48,387 bases of DNA from Promethearchaeia archaeon (lineage in GTDB: Archaea > Asgardarchaeota > Lokiarchaeia > Sigyniarchaeales > SOKP01): positions 1 through 48,387 of the forward strand of contig JAHQWP010000048.1 of the NCBI GenBank assembly GCA_029856235.1. The letters are read 5' to 3'. Positions 32,523 through 41,222 of this stretch are shown here, piece by piece (within the stretch, counting starts at the first letter, position 1; every line of letters begins with the position of its first letter). Below the pieces are notes generated by a model. It was not told the DNA's origin. It did not search any database and worked only from the letters and a program-made list of their open reading frames with translations. Made by a program: the position numbers and the translations under genes.

Positions 32523-33377
32523 CTATTTTGCTTCATTCATCTTTTTATCTATTACTTCTCGCATGTATCGAAAACCGGGAGTTAAATTTTCGTCCAATTT
32601 TGGAAGTAGTTGCCTTAATGGAAATTTTAAGCCTTGACCTGATCCTGTTTGAAATAGATTCTCCAATACATAGAAGATAAAGCTACCTGGCATTCCAATT
32701 CCCAATTCGTGATCTTGAATTCCTGCAAATGAGCGATCTCCTGTACCCGGAATGACAATTTGGGCTTTTCGAGTAACGAACGGCATGAATCCCCCTTTTG
32801 AGCAACTTTCACCAAAACCTTCGAATGTAGATTGGATTCTATACTTTCTTTTATGTTCATAATTCAATGCGTTAATAATATAAGTTAACTTCGGACCATC
32901 GCAATAAATCATTATAGAATCTGGAATGACGGGAGTTTCCATTAATGGTGAAACAATTACTCCACGGTACGCCAATTCAATTACATTCTTAAAATTGCTT
33001 GCATATATGTGTTCGGCTCTTCTTTTCTCAGCTTGAACATCTTTTGACCATTTTTGACGTATCTGAGACTCGGTAAATTCTTTCACTGAGAGAGGAACCC
33101 ATCCATGCCCAACAGATGAGGGTGTGCAAAAATTATCAGCAGAAGTAATGCATAATTTTTGTTTAAATCTGCGTGCGTAAGTAAATGCTTGGCAAATAGA
33201 CATTTTTTCTCCGCTATCAATTGGTCTTCTAACTCCTGCGGGAATTTCATTTTCGAGATCTCTTATATATTTTATCGATATTGGATAAGAATCAAGATGT
33301 AATTTATCGAATATATCAACACCAGCTTTTTGATAATCTTCTAAATTCATGTTTTTACTACTCGTTTCAAATTTCAC
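32523..33377 (-). CDS. DUF169 family protein
   Basis: A 284-residue protein that matches the DUF169 pattern: an opening helix, then LHLDSYPISIKYIRD, KMSICQAFTYARRFKQKLCI and FCTPSSVGHG, with several conserved cysteines (C59, C76 and C83 by my count). DUF169 proteins occur mainly in anaerobic archaea and bacteria, often with metal or redox genes; no reaction is established. It is third of four genes on this strand, 61 bases downstream of the flavodoxin gene and 48 bases before the sulfatase gene. A start at Met10 is also possible. Confidence 0.75.
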   Translation of the reverse strand: MKFETSSKNMNLEDYQKAGVDIFDKLHLDSYPISIKYIRDLENEIPAGVRRPIDSGEKMSICQAFTYARRFKQKLCITSADNFCTPSSVGHGWVPLSVKEFTESQIRQKWSKDVQAEKRRAEHIYASNFKNVIELAYRGVIVSPLMETPVIPDSIMIYCDGPKLTYIINALNYEHKRKYRIQSTFEGFGESCSKGGFMPFVTRKAQIVIPGTGDRSFAGIQDHELGIGMPGSFIFYVLENLFQTGSGQGLKFPLRQLLPKLDENLTPGFRYMREVIDKKMNEAK

Positions 33378-33438
33378 CTTTATTATTTCAATTCGTCTTT
33401 TTGAAACCTTTCAAATGGAATAAAATATGGTTTTTTAA

Positions 33439-33948
33439 TTATTGATATAAAGATTTCCCAAAAGCTTTTGCGTTTGCAAGATCTTGCGCGTCCGGATGTC
33501 CTTTTGTTGCTTCTATTTTAGCTTCTTGCCTTTTTTTTTCTTCAGAAGGGAGTTTTGCTAACATCCCGAGGATAGTTTCCTTTGGCATACCAAGGTTTTC
33601 ACCTATGCAGTCGAATTCTCCAATTACTTTGGATCCACTTTCTTCAAGTTTGCTCCTTATTCTTTTAAAAGCCTTCTGATACGCAGTAGAGCTCTGATGG
33701 GTGTTAAAAAATGCGAACTTAGGGGGATATTCAGATACTTCTTTCATGAAGTCTGTTACTTTCTTGTTTAACTTCCCTCCGTATATACCTGAACCTAATA
33801 CTACAAGATCGTAATTCTTCAAGTTTGAAGGATCCGCGTCCTCAATTTTTAAAACCTCTATATTCTCATCTTCTAACCCTTCTGCAATACTTTTAGCAAC
33901 CTTTTCTGTATTTCCCGTATTAGAGAAATAACATACTAATATTTTCAT
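33439..33948 (-). CDS. Flavodoxin
   Basis: A 169-residue flavodoxin-domain protein. The FMN phosphate loop is FSNTGNTEKVAKSI (about 8-21), then DLVVLGSGIYGGKLNKKV contains the isoalloxazine-contact loop. This is the variant often seen in anaerobic archaea, somewhat longer than classical flavodoxins because of a C-terminal extension with Lys and Glu. It can pass one or two electrons at low potential. Only four bases separate it from the stop of the QueG-like gene, so the two are co-transcribed and flavodoxin may donate electrons to that protein. Confidence 0.9.
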   Translation of the reverse strand: MKILVCYFSNTGNTEKVAKSIAEGLEDENIEVLKIEDADPSNLKNYDLVVLGSGIYGGKLNKKVTDFMKEVSEYPPKFAFFNTHQSSTAYQKAFKRIRSKLEESGSKVIGEFDCIGENLGMPKETILGMLAKLPSEEKKRQEAKIEATKGHPDAQDLANAKAFGKSLYQ

Positions 33949-33952
33949 TATT

Positions 33953-35050
33953 TTATGCCTCTTTTTTTAATTTCTTCACTTTACTCTTATAATCTTTATA
34001 ATAGAGTCTTTGATTTTTAATAGGCATTGATTCAAATAATTCCTTTGCTTTATCTGTAGGATATATTTCCAGGCTGCCATCTTGTTTTTGAATCACACAT
34101 CCTGAATTAACCAGTATTTTGTATCGTTGTGCTGTTTCTTTAGGATTACCCGCACAAACAAATTGACAATTCCCACATGTGAGTTGAATATTAGCCATTC
34201 CACCAAAAGACGCGGGTTGATATCCACTTGAACAATCTTTAATAGGAGGTCTTTTCTTTTGACTTGTCATTGCGAGAGACATAAGCCGTGATACTTCTAA
34301 ATCATTTTCAGGGTAATCGTAACGTCCAGGTGACCATGTAGAAAACTTACCCGATGAATGTAATCCATTAGATCCCCCACATGTAAGAAAACAACGCATT
34401 TTATTCATCCTCTTAGAGTACCTAAAAGTCTCGCCCCCAATAGTTACAACAGTTTCTTCTGTAGGTGAGAACATTTGATAAGCACAGACTTTTGTGCAGA
34501 TTTTACACTCGTCACAAAATGATTCTGATTTCGGTATAGGCTCTGTCGGTTCAAGTTTTGCATCAGTAACGATACCTCCTAAGATAATGGCGGTTCCATG
34601 CTCCTTAGTACCAACATTTCCAGACCAACCAAACGAAGCCACTCCTGATCGAACGGCTAGGTATCTTAACGAAAGCTCGGGAGGTAATGTCACTTGCCAT
34701 CCCGGGATATCCATTCTATATTGATTATTAGGAAAAACAGACTTTGCTTTATAGCCCTGTTCGACTAACCAACGCTTCACATGTTGAGATGCATCCCATA
34801 TAATTCTATGGATGCCAATATTCTCTTCTTCATGCATTCCACGAATGCTAGGCTCTTCTTTTCCTAAATATTTTAAAATCATCTCTTTATTAAAGGGTAC
34901 ATAAAAACTGATGGCTGATTGTGCTTCAGGAAGTAGATATGTGATGTCCGCTCCTTTTGGTCCACCAGCCATAGTCTCAAGCGTTGCAAATCCAACTTTT
35001 TTTGCTCCGGCTTCTAACAACATCCCCTCAATATCTTGTTCTAAAGTCAT
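33953..35050 (-). CDS. QueG/RdhA-like Fe-S protein
   Basis: A 365-residue protein of the epoxyqueuosine reductase / reductive dehalogenase group. The segment RSGVASFGWSGNVGTKEHGT, then ILGGIVTDA, is the part that in QueG binds the cobamide. It carries two ferredoxin-type motifs: C179-x2-C182-x2-C185-x3-C189 (CDECKICTKVCAYQ) and CGNCQFVCAG. The N-terminal half is close to reductive-dehalogenase-like proteins of anaerobic archaea. Whether it reduces a queuosine precursor or an organohalide or other substrate is not decided by sequence. Its gene is first in the operon with flavodoxin, DUF169 and sulfatase. Confidence 0.75.
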   Translation of the reverse strand: MTLEQDIEGMLLEAGAKKVGFATLETMAGGPKGADITYLLPEAQSAISFYVPFNKEMILKYLGKEEPSIRGMHEEENIGIHRIIWDASQHVKRWLVEQGYKAKSVFPNNQYRMDIPGWQVTLPPELSLRYLAVRSGVASFGWSGNVGTKEHGTAIILGGIVTDAKLEPTEPIPKSESFCDECKICTKVCAYQMFSPTEETVVTIGGETFRYSKRMNKMRCFLTCGGSNGLHSSGKFSTWSPGRYDYPENDLEVSRLMSLAMTSQKKRPPIKDCSSGYQPASFGGMANIQLTCGNCQFVCAGNPKETAQRYKILVNSGCVIQKQDGSLEIYPTDKAKELFESMPIKNQRLYYKDYKSKVKKLKKEA

Positions 35051-35329
35051 AATTAAAGACCAATATTGGTTTTACTTATTCTTAACTTCACACAATTAAA
35101 TTTGTATTAATTTATTGAATAAAGGAAATTTCCCTTTTATACTTTAGAATGGTGATTATTTCTTTTCTGGTGATGCCTAACATCAATAAATAACAAATTT
35201 TTATATTATTAAAATAACTTTAACATAACATTTAAATAGATAAACTTCTATATACATAACATATGCATATCCTTTAATATTAAAAAGGATGTTTGTATAA
35301 CAATTACTTTTTTAGAAAGCTGATATCGT

Positions 35330-35893
35330 ATGACAACTATAGCCGAAAAATTAATAATAGAATTAAAAACAAAGGCATTAACAATTCTTCAATTAAGTGA
35401 AATAACAGGGATTGAAGAACCCAAAATAAGGACTACAATTAATAGATTAAAAGAAAAAACCATAGTACAAGAGACAGGAATGTTTTTAGACAGATATAAA
35501 ATATATAAACTTTCAGACAAATTGTTTAATGCATCTTTCATAATGAAAATGATAAAGAAGCTTGATGGTGTAAAAGCTGTCATTCTTATAAGTAATGTTG
35601 ATGGTGCACCAATAAGTAGTATACTTCCAGAAGGATCTATTGAATCACGTTATGCAGCAATAACTGTAGCTATGTTTAATTTGATGGAAAGAGCATGTAA
35701 AGAAACTAATAAAGGAAAATTTAAATTTTGTCATATTGAAGGAGAAGATGGAAAACTCCTTATCATTTCCTTCAACAAAGGGTTAATTTTATCGATTTCA
35801 TTCGATTTAACAGTAGATAATGACCTGATATTGACATCCTATATCAAAATTATTGATTTGATAAGTAATTCTTTATCTGATTTAATTCAATAG
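35330..35893 (+). CDS. Winged-helix + Roadblock/LC7 protein
   Basis: A 187-residue protein with two parts. Residues 1-60 form a helix-turn-helix of winged type (IAEKLIIELKTKALTILQLS, then TTINRLKEKTIVQETG). Residues 70-187 follow the Roadblock/LC7 pattern: a first helix, then VKAVILISNVDGAPISSILP, a helix (AAITVAMFNLMERACK), a beta pair (FKFCHIEGEDGKLLIISFNK, then LILSISFD) and a last helix. Roadblock domains are dynein and GTPase regulators in eukaryotes and regulators of small Ras-like GTPases (MglA) in bacteria. Such wHTH/Roadblock fusions seem largely confined to archaea. The partner is not in the window. Confidence 0.8.
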   Translation: MTTIAEKLIIELKTKALTILQLSEITGIEEPKIRTTINRLKEKTIVQETGMFLDRYKIYKLSDKLFNASFIMKMIKKLDGVKAVILISNVDGAPISSILPEGSIESRYAAITVAMFNLMERACKETNKGKFKFCHIEGEDGKLLIISFNKGLILSISFDLTVDNDLILTSYIKIIDLISNSLSDLIQ

Positions 35894-35937
35894 AGTTTTA
35901 TTCAGAAAAGAAAAAAAAGATTTGATTATTTTTTAAA

Positions 35938-36264
35938 TTATTCTGGTACCTCGAGCCCTAGAACATCCATTGCTTCGATAACTGAGGACATAACTTCGAT
36001 CTGACATTTATAACCTTCAAGACCTTTTGCTACAAAAATTACGAATTTATTGAGTCGAGCAAGGTAATCTTTAAGTTTCCCTTCTTTTATTTCAGATGCA
36101 GTTACTGTTTTGTATCCTTCTTTAGTTGTAGCGACAGCGTTATTTAGAAGCTGTTTGGAAAGGGATCTATCATTTGGGAACTTTTTCGAAGCTTCAATGA
36201 ATATATTTCCAGCCTCAGAGGCTTTTTCAATAGGAAACCATGTTGTAACCAAAACTATTACCAT
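35938..36264 (-). CDS. Small protein, dimeric alpha-beta barrel-like
   Basis: A 108-residue soluble protein that starts with a strand (VIVLVTTWFPIEKASEAGNI), then a helix (FIEASKKFPND), a long strand-helix alternation (GYKTVTASEIKEGKLKDYLA, KFVIFVAKGLEG) and a final helix. That order recalls the dimeric ferredoxin-like alpha-beta barrels of the YCII/EthD kind, but no catalytic residue can be picked out. It stands alone and converges with the Roadblock gene. I do not recognise a named family. Confidence 0.5.
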   Translation of the reverse strand: MVIVLVTTWFPIEKASEAGNIFIEASKKFPNDRSLSKQLLNNAVATTKEGYKTVTASEIKEGKLKDYLARLNKFVIFVAKGLEGYKCQIEVMSSVIEAMDVLGLEVPE

Positions 36265-36418
36265 CTATATCACTTTATACTATTTTAATTTATTAAATTC
36301 GTATCATTTTTATTAAAAAAAAGTGGGTTATACCCATAAATTAGAAAATTTTTCATTTCAGTATGAAATATGATTATATAATAATATATAGTAATAGTTA
36401 ACCTAAAATTGCAGATAC

Positions 36419-37081
36419 ATGTCAAGAAAAATTGATAAAGATATCGAACAGTATTATGCAGACAGAGCATATGAATATAATAAGACGTATTTGAGACCTG
36501 AACGCCAAAAGGATATTAAAAAGCTCCATAAATTGCTAAAGAACCTATTAAGCGGTCATATAGTACTTGAGGTTGCATGTGGAACTGGTTATTGGACTAA
36601 GACAATTACATCTGTCTCAAAATTTATCACTGCTGTTGATATAAATAATAAAGTTCTTCAAATTGCGAAAAGCCGCGAGATTCCTTCAGATAAGGTAATT
36701 TTTGTTCAAGATGATGTTTATTCATTAAATAGAATTCAGAATAATTTTTCTGCAGGTTTTGCTGGTTTTTGGTGGTCTCATGTATTAAAATCCAAGTTAA
36801 AAGGATTTCTTGACTTATTTCAATCAAAACTTCAATCAGATGCTCTTGTTGTTTTTGTTGATAATCGACGTGTGAAGAGAAGCTCTACCCCAATAATTCG
36901 AATTGACAATGATGGAAATACTTATCAGATAAGGAAATTAGAAGACGGTCGAGAATATGAAGTATTGAAAAATTTTCCTACCAAGCAAGAAATTCTCGAA
37001 ACTCTTGGAAATAAAATTAAAAATTTTAAGATGGAACTTTTAAAGTATTTTTGGCTTGTTTCATATAATATTCAAGAATAA
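36419..37081 (+). CDS. Class I SAM-dependent methyltransferase
   Basis: A 220-residue methyltransferase with the SAM-binding motif I VLEVACGTGYW (residues 49-59), then ITAVDINNKVLQIAKSRE with the acidic residue that binds the ribose hydroxyls, and VIFVQDDVYSL after it. The start DIEQYYADRAYEYNKTY is typical of small-molecule methyltransferases. The substrate-binding part is short, without a partner domain. The substrate is unknown. It is the divergent neighbour of the small protein at 35938, with 154 bases between them. Confidence 0.85.
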   Translation: MSRKIDKDIEQYYADRAYEYNKTYLRPERQKDIKKLHKLLKNLLSGHIVLEVACGTGYWTKTITSVSKFITAVDINNKVLQIAKSREIPSDKVIFVQDDVYSLNRIQNNFSAGFAGFWWSHVLKSKLKGFLDLFQSKLQSDALVVFVDNRRVKRSSTPIIRIDNDGNTYQIRKLEDGREYEVLKNFPTKQEILETLGNKIKNFKMELLKYFWLVSYNIQE

Positions 37082-37269
37082 GTTTCTTAAACTGACTTAA
37101 TTACCCCAAAAAAATCTTGTATAACAAAAACTCTAATTTTAAATAAAAAAGAGTTATTTTCTTGATTTTAGGAAAAATTATTTCTAAAAAATTTCGCCTA
37201 TAATCCAATATTTATACAAAAATGACAATTCTTATATGTATTTTAAATGTATAAAAGTATTACTGAAGT

Positions 37270-38157
37270 CTAATTCTTTGCTGGTGATGCGTAACAATAA
37301 GCGCAATTATGCTTGCACCGAAATATACCCGAGTAACCTCCAATATCTTTAGATTTAAAACAGCCACAACCTGTTCTTTGACCTGTATCTTTAACTTTTT
37401 GAATTTTTTCTCCTATTAATCTTTCAATTTTATTAGCATCAATACAATGAGCTTGTTTTATCCCAATAATATCAATTAAATCGGGTTGGCAGCATGCTTC
37501 CATCTGAATCTTGTAATTCTCACAAATTTTTAATAATCTATTAAGAATTTCCTTTTTTTTGCTTAAATGTGGTTCAATAGGGATATATCCTCTCTTTAAC
37601 ATGCGATTATTCACTTTAGAATAGATCGTCGCGAAGGAGAATATCATTTCCTTCAATCCAAGGGCTGAAATGTTTTCTATTATATATTCAAATTTATCTA
37701 GATTACTTCTTATTCCTTTTTCATCTTTTTTTTTGTATAAAATGATAGGATCGAATCGATAACTAATAGCATTTGATCCAAACTCGTTGATCAGCCACTC
37801 TAACTGAGAAAATCTTTCTTCTAAGGAAATCTTAACATTCTGCTCTAATTCAGACGGCGAGTTAATCGTAAATTGAAAGTAATGCCCCTTATAATTTTTA
37901 AATACTTGCGGATTTTTTTCGTATAATGTTATCCAGTCTCCAAAATTCTTGCTCCACCACACCCAACACTTTACATCCTTATGGTTAAGCGATATTCTTG
38001 ATACTTGCTTTCGATTAAATGGATTAACCACATCTACATAACCAACTTGAATTTTATCAAATACCCAATCCATTAAAAATGCCGGTATATCAGTTCTACG
38101 AGAGCACGAAATTATTGGAGATTTTATAAATTTTCCAGGAATTCTATTACTTTCCAT
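37270..38157 (-). CDS. DUF1848 Fe-S protein
   Basis: A 295-residue protein of the DUF1848 family. It starts with IISCSRRTDIPAFLMDW and then VVNPFNRKQVSRISLNHKDV, and ends in the Cys-rich tail TGCGCFKSKDIGGYSGIFRC and HNCAYCYAS. The tail is thought to bind a 4Fe-4S cluster, as in radical-type enzymes, and the barrel-like middle (SYRFDPIILY) is shared with that group. The reaction is not known. It lies six bases after the GlcD-like gene and is co-transcribed with it. Confidence 0.8.
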   Translation of the reverse strand: MESNRIPGKFIKSPIISCSRRTDIPAFLMDWVFDKIQVGYVDVVNPFNRKQVSRISLNHKDVKCWVWWSKNFGDWITLYEKNPQVFKNYKGHYFQFTINSPSELEQNVKISLEERFSQLEWLINEFGSNAISYRFDPIILYKKKDEKGIRSNLDKFEYIIENISALGLKEMIFSFATIYSKVNNRMLKRGYIPIEPHLSKKKEILNRLLKICENYKIQMEACCQPDLIDIIGIKQAHCIDANKIERLIGEKIQKVKDTGQRTGCGCFKSKDIGGYSGIFRCKHNCAYCYASPAKN

Positions 38158-38163
38158 TTAAAA

Positions 38164-39801
38164 TTATTCTCCTGACAGATATAATGTCATTGCTGAAATA
38201 AATAAATCTTTCTTATCTTCTATGGATAAAAAATCATCGTTATCTGCATTTGACAAATCGTTAATCGAAGATTTAAACTTTCTTATAAATAATTCGTCAA
38301 AAATCATTAAGTGAGGATTCGTAAATGCTTCGCCCTCACGAACTTTTTCTCTAAGATATCGTCTGAATACGGGATCTAACCATATTTTAAACGGACCAGG
38401 GCTATGTTCAGCCTTATGCTTTATTTTGAATTTGTAATTAAGATTAAATATAACATCATAAACAGTTTCGCATACGAGTTTCATGCTCTCTTTATTTTCT
38501 TTGTAAAAATACTCAATAGGAACGGGAAGGCGCATATGTAATAGTAATCCTTGTCCTTTTCTAAAATTAATATGACCATATCCAAAAATAACCTCATGAA
38601 ATCCTTTCTTAGTAAATATTTCATTAATCATCTCAATAGTCTGGGGTAAGTTTTTTGGTTCGCTTAAAATATCTTCAAATCCAGGGAACGCAATGAATTC
38701 TGATGTAGAGTCTTCTGTTTGAACTAGTAAGGCAAAAGTGGATCGTTCTTGGAGGTATTCTTGGAATTCTTCTTCATTTAATTTATTCCAGTAACATTGA
38801 GCTTTTTCTTTCATAGAAGCTATAAACTTATCAATTATTTCTTCAGTTCCCTTAATCAATATAGCCCATTTGACATTGTTATTCTCTTTATTTTCTTCTC
38901 CAAGTTTATTGAATTTTCCAGGAAGTTTTAAGTCAGATATTACAAATTCGCTAACCAAGGGAAAAATCTTTGAATCTAAAACAGATTGCAATCCATTAAA
39001 AGCATTGGTTATATTATAACCATATAGAATGACTTGCTTTAAATTAGCTTCAGGGCGGTATAATTTAAATTTTGCGCTCAATATCACACCAAAGTAACCA
39101 TTTCCACCTACTATTTTAGAAAAAAGTGAATTAGTTTTATCAATATCACTCAGAGATCCATCTAATTTCATAATTCGAATTGTTTCTACCCAATTTTCGA
39201 CAGAACCTAATTTTCCTGAAGTAATTCCACTTGCATTTGAGGCTATCAGACCTCCTACTCTCACAGGTAATTTGAGAGAACTTGCTGGTTGAACGGGAAA
39301 GATTAACTTATTATTACTCCTTATTATTGTATATTTAATTAAATCTGATATCAGAACATTTTGATTAACTCGAACAGTATTATTTTTAAAATCGTATAGA
39401 AAAGGTTCGTCGTATGATTGAAGATCAATCATATCAATAATTATACCGTAATTACTATATCCTCCAGAAAGCCCTGTTTTTCCTCCAGCAAATGTAATCG
39501 GGATACCGAATTTCTGCGAATTCTTAAGGATAACTCGTAATTGACTTTCTACCTTTGGTCTAAACAGAATATACGGTCTAACATGTAGGAGTGAAGTGTC
39601 TCTTATAGCACTTGCTTGAATTGGATCTCCAACAAGCATTACAAATCCCGTTTGAAGAGATTGAAAATTGGCTTTACTCACAGACACTTCAGAAGTTTTG
39701 ATGAAGGTTAGTTTTAAAAAACCTTGGCTTTCCATTTCTTCTATAAACTTATCCCAAGGTAAACGATTTTGGAGGTTTTTGATCAGAGAACTTTGCTTCA
39801 T
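38164..39801 (-). CDS. FAD-linked oxidase of the GlcD/Dld type
   Basis: A 545-residue FAD-binding oxidoreductase. The FAD/PCMH domain is clear at about 70-260 (ILFRPKVESQLRVILKNSQK, then FAGGKTGLSGGYSN, VGGLIASNASGITSGKLGSV). The C-terminal part has GYGHINFRKGQGLLLHMRLP, the GlcD-type cap. The family oxidises 2-hydroxy acids such as glycolate or D-lactate and hands electrons to an Fe-S or quinone acceptor. There is no Fe-S domain fused, although the co-transcribed DUF1848 protein has a cluster. Its length is a little above normal because of insertions near 300-370. Confidence 0.87.
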   Translation of the reverse strand: MKQSSLIKNLQNRLPWDKFIEEMESQGFLKLTFIKTSEVSVSKANFQSLQTGFVMLVGDPIQASAIRDTSLLHVRPYILFRPKVESQLRVILKNSQKFGIPITFAGGKTGLSGGYSNYGIIIDMIDLQSYDEPFLYDFKNNTVRVNQNVLISDLIKYTIIRSNNKLIFPVQPASSLKLPVRVGGLIASNASGITSGKLGSVENWVETIRIMKLDGSLSDIDKTNSLFSKIVGGNGYFGVILSAKFKLYRPEANLKQVILYGYNITNAFNGLQSVLDSKIFPLVSEFVISDLKLPGKFNKLGEENKENNNVKWAILIKGTEEIIDKFIASMKEKAQCYWNKLNEEEFQEYLQERSTFALLVQTEDSTSEFIAFPGFEDILSEPKNLPQTIEMINEIFTKKGFHEVIFGYGHINFRKGQGLLLHMRLPVPIEYFYKENKESMKLVCETVYDVIFNLNYKFKIKHKAEHSPGPFKIWLDPVFRRYLREKVREGEAFTNPHLMIFDELFIRKFKSSINDLSNADNDDFLSIEDKKDLFISAMTLYLSGE

Positions 39802-39828
39802 AGTAAATTAAGACTCTAAATAATACTT

Positions 39829-39898
39829 CTAATCTTAAATGTTTTGATTAAAAAAATTACTAATTTAATTATTTAAATCTTGTAATATTTAAGATTAG
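39829..39898. repeat. 12-bp inverted repeat between two divergent starts
   Basis: CTAATCTTAAAT at 39829-39840 and its perfect reverse complement ATTTAAGATTAG at 39887-39898 flank 46 bases of AT-rich DNA. The right arm ends one base before the mtnA start codon at 39900; the left arm lies 28 bases before the start of the minus-strand FAD oxidase at 39801. It could be a shared operator for both promoters or just a chance AT-rich palindrome. Confidence 0.5.
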
Positions 39899-39899
39899 T

Positions 39900-40925
39900 A
39901 TGATTCCTTCAATTGAATGGACCGTTGATAACAAAGTTAAGATGATTGATCAAACTCTACTACCGCATAAACTTGAGTTCTTAGAGTTTGATGATTTTAG
40001 AGGCGTTGCAAATTCAATCAAGGTGATGAATATTAGGGGAGCTCCTGCTATTGGTGTAGCTGCAGCAATGGGTATGGCGTTAGCAACAATAGAATATAAA
40101 GATCTTCCAAAGGAAAACTTCTTAAAAAAAATAGAAAATGCTGCTGATATAATACGCAGTACAAGACCTACAGCATCTAACCTTTTTTGGGCAGTAAATA
40201 GAATTTTAAAGGTTATAAATTCTTTTCCAGACAACCCTTTAAATATATCCGAACTTGTTATTGAAGAAGCCAAATTGATGGCGCAAGAAGATATTAATGT
40301 AAATAAAAACATCGGTAAAAATGGCGCAGCCTTGTTGCAAGACGGAGATACAGTTCTAACTCATTGTAACGCGGGATCCTTAGCAACTGTTCAATACGGC
40401 ACAGCATTAGCGCCAATTAGATCTGCTATCGAAATGGGAAAAAGCATCAATGTTATCGCAGACGAAACAAGACCAAGATTACAAGGAGCAAGATTAACAG
40501 CGTATGAACTTCAATACGATAAGATTCCCGTAAAAGTAATATCAGACACTTCTTCAGGACTATTGATGAGACTTGGAAAAATAGATAAAGTCATTGTTGG
40601 CACGGATCGAGTAACCTCAGATGCAGTTTTTAATAAAATTGGGACTTATTTAGTTGCCTTAGCTGCGTTTGACAATAAAATTCCATTCTATGTTGCTGCT
40701 CCAACATCTACCTTATCTCTTCAAGAAACTATTGAAGATGTTACAATAGAGCAAAGAGATAGTAGTGAAGTTGGTAATGTACTAGGTAAGGTACAAATTG
40801 TACCTAATGGTGTTGAATGCTTAAATTATGCGTTCGATATTACTCCTTTTAGATTAGTATCTGGCGTTATTACGGAAGACGGAGTCTTTACGCATGAGGA
40901 ACTATTAAAAAAATATAAAGGTTGA
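39900..40925 (+). CDS. mtnA: Methylthioribose-1-phosphate isomerase
   Basis: A 341-residue enzyme of the eIF2B-related isomerase family that turns 5-methylthioribose-1-phosphate into the ribulose form in methionine salvage. Conserved stretches are RGAPAIGVAAAMGMAL, the catalytic C156 in THCNAGSLATV, ADETRPRLQGARLTAYEL, and the catalytic D236 in VGTDRVTSDAVFNKIGTY. The length is normal. Ribose-1,5-bisphosphate isomerase of archaea is a relative, but the GSLATVQYGTAL and TRPRLQG stretches favour MtnA. The leader is very short; a TATA-like TTATTTAAAT lies about 25 bases before the ATG, so it is perhaps leaderless. Confidence 0.93.
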   Translation: MIPSIEWTVDNKVKMIDQTLLPHKLEFLEFDDFRGVANSIKVMNIRGAPAIGVAAAMGMALATIEYKDLPKENFLKKIENAADIIRSTRPTASNLFWAVNRILKVINSFPDNPLNISELVIEEAKLMAQEDINVNKNIGKNGAALLQDGDTVLTHCNAGSLATVQYGTALAPIRSAIEMGKSINVIADETRPRLQGARLTAYELQYDKIPVKVISDTSSGLLMRLGKIDKVIVGTDRVTSDAVFNKIGTYLVALAAFDNKIPFYVAAPTSTLSLQETIEDVTIEQRDSSEVGNVLGKVQIVPNGVECLNYAFDITPFRLVSGVITEDGVFTHEELLKKYKG

Positions 40926-40973
40926 CAATAATTTAACTTAAATAGCAATTTAAAAACTGATAAGTATAAAATT

Positions 40974-41222
40974 ATGAATCTTAATGATAAACAAAAAGAT
41001 TCACTCTTTAAGTTATTTATTTTTGGTATTATCCAGGTTTTTTGTTTATTTTATTATGTAATTGTTTCTGGATTTGCAGGAACTTTTGAGTGGACTGCAC
41101 AAGAGTTATCAACTAATACTTACGGAACGATCATGGCAATTCTCAATCTTATCATATTAGTAAATGGAATGATTATTTTTATGTATTTAGTAATCTTTGT
41201 TATTTTGGTTTTAAAAAGTTAA
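40974..41222 (+). CDS. Small two-pass membrane protein
   Basis: An 82-residue protein with two membrane segments, about residues 12-34 (LFIFGIIQVFCLFYYVIVSG) and 52-78 (MAILNLIILVNGMIIFMYLV). The 17 residues between them are outside or inside according to the positive-inside rule; the short basic N-terminus suggests both ends are cytosolic. There is no family I recognise. It lies 48 bases after mtnA and overlaps the end of the convergent dihydrouridine synthase gene by four bases. Confidence 0.5.
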   Translation: MNLNDKQKDSLFKLFIFGIIQVFCLFYYVIVSGFAGTFEWTAQELSTNTYGTIMAILNLIILVNGMIIFMYLVIFVILVLKS

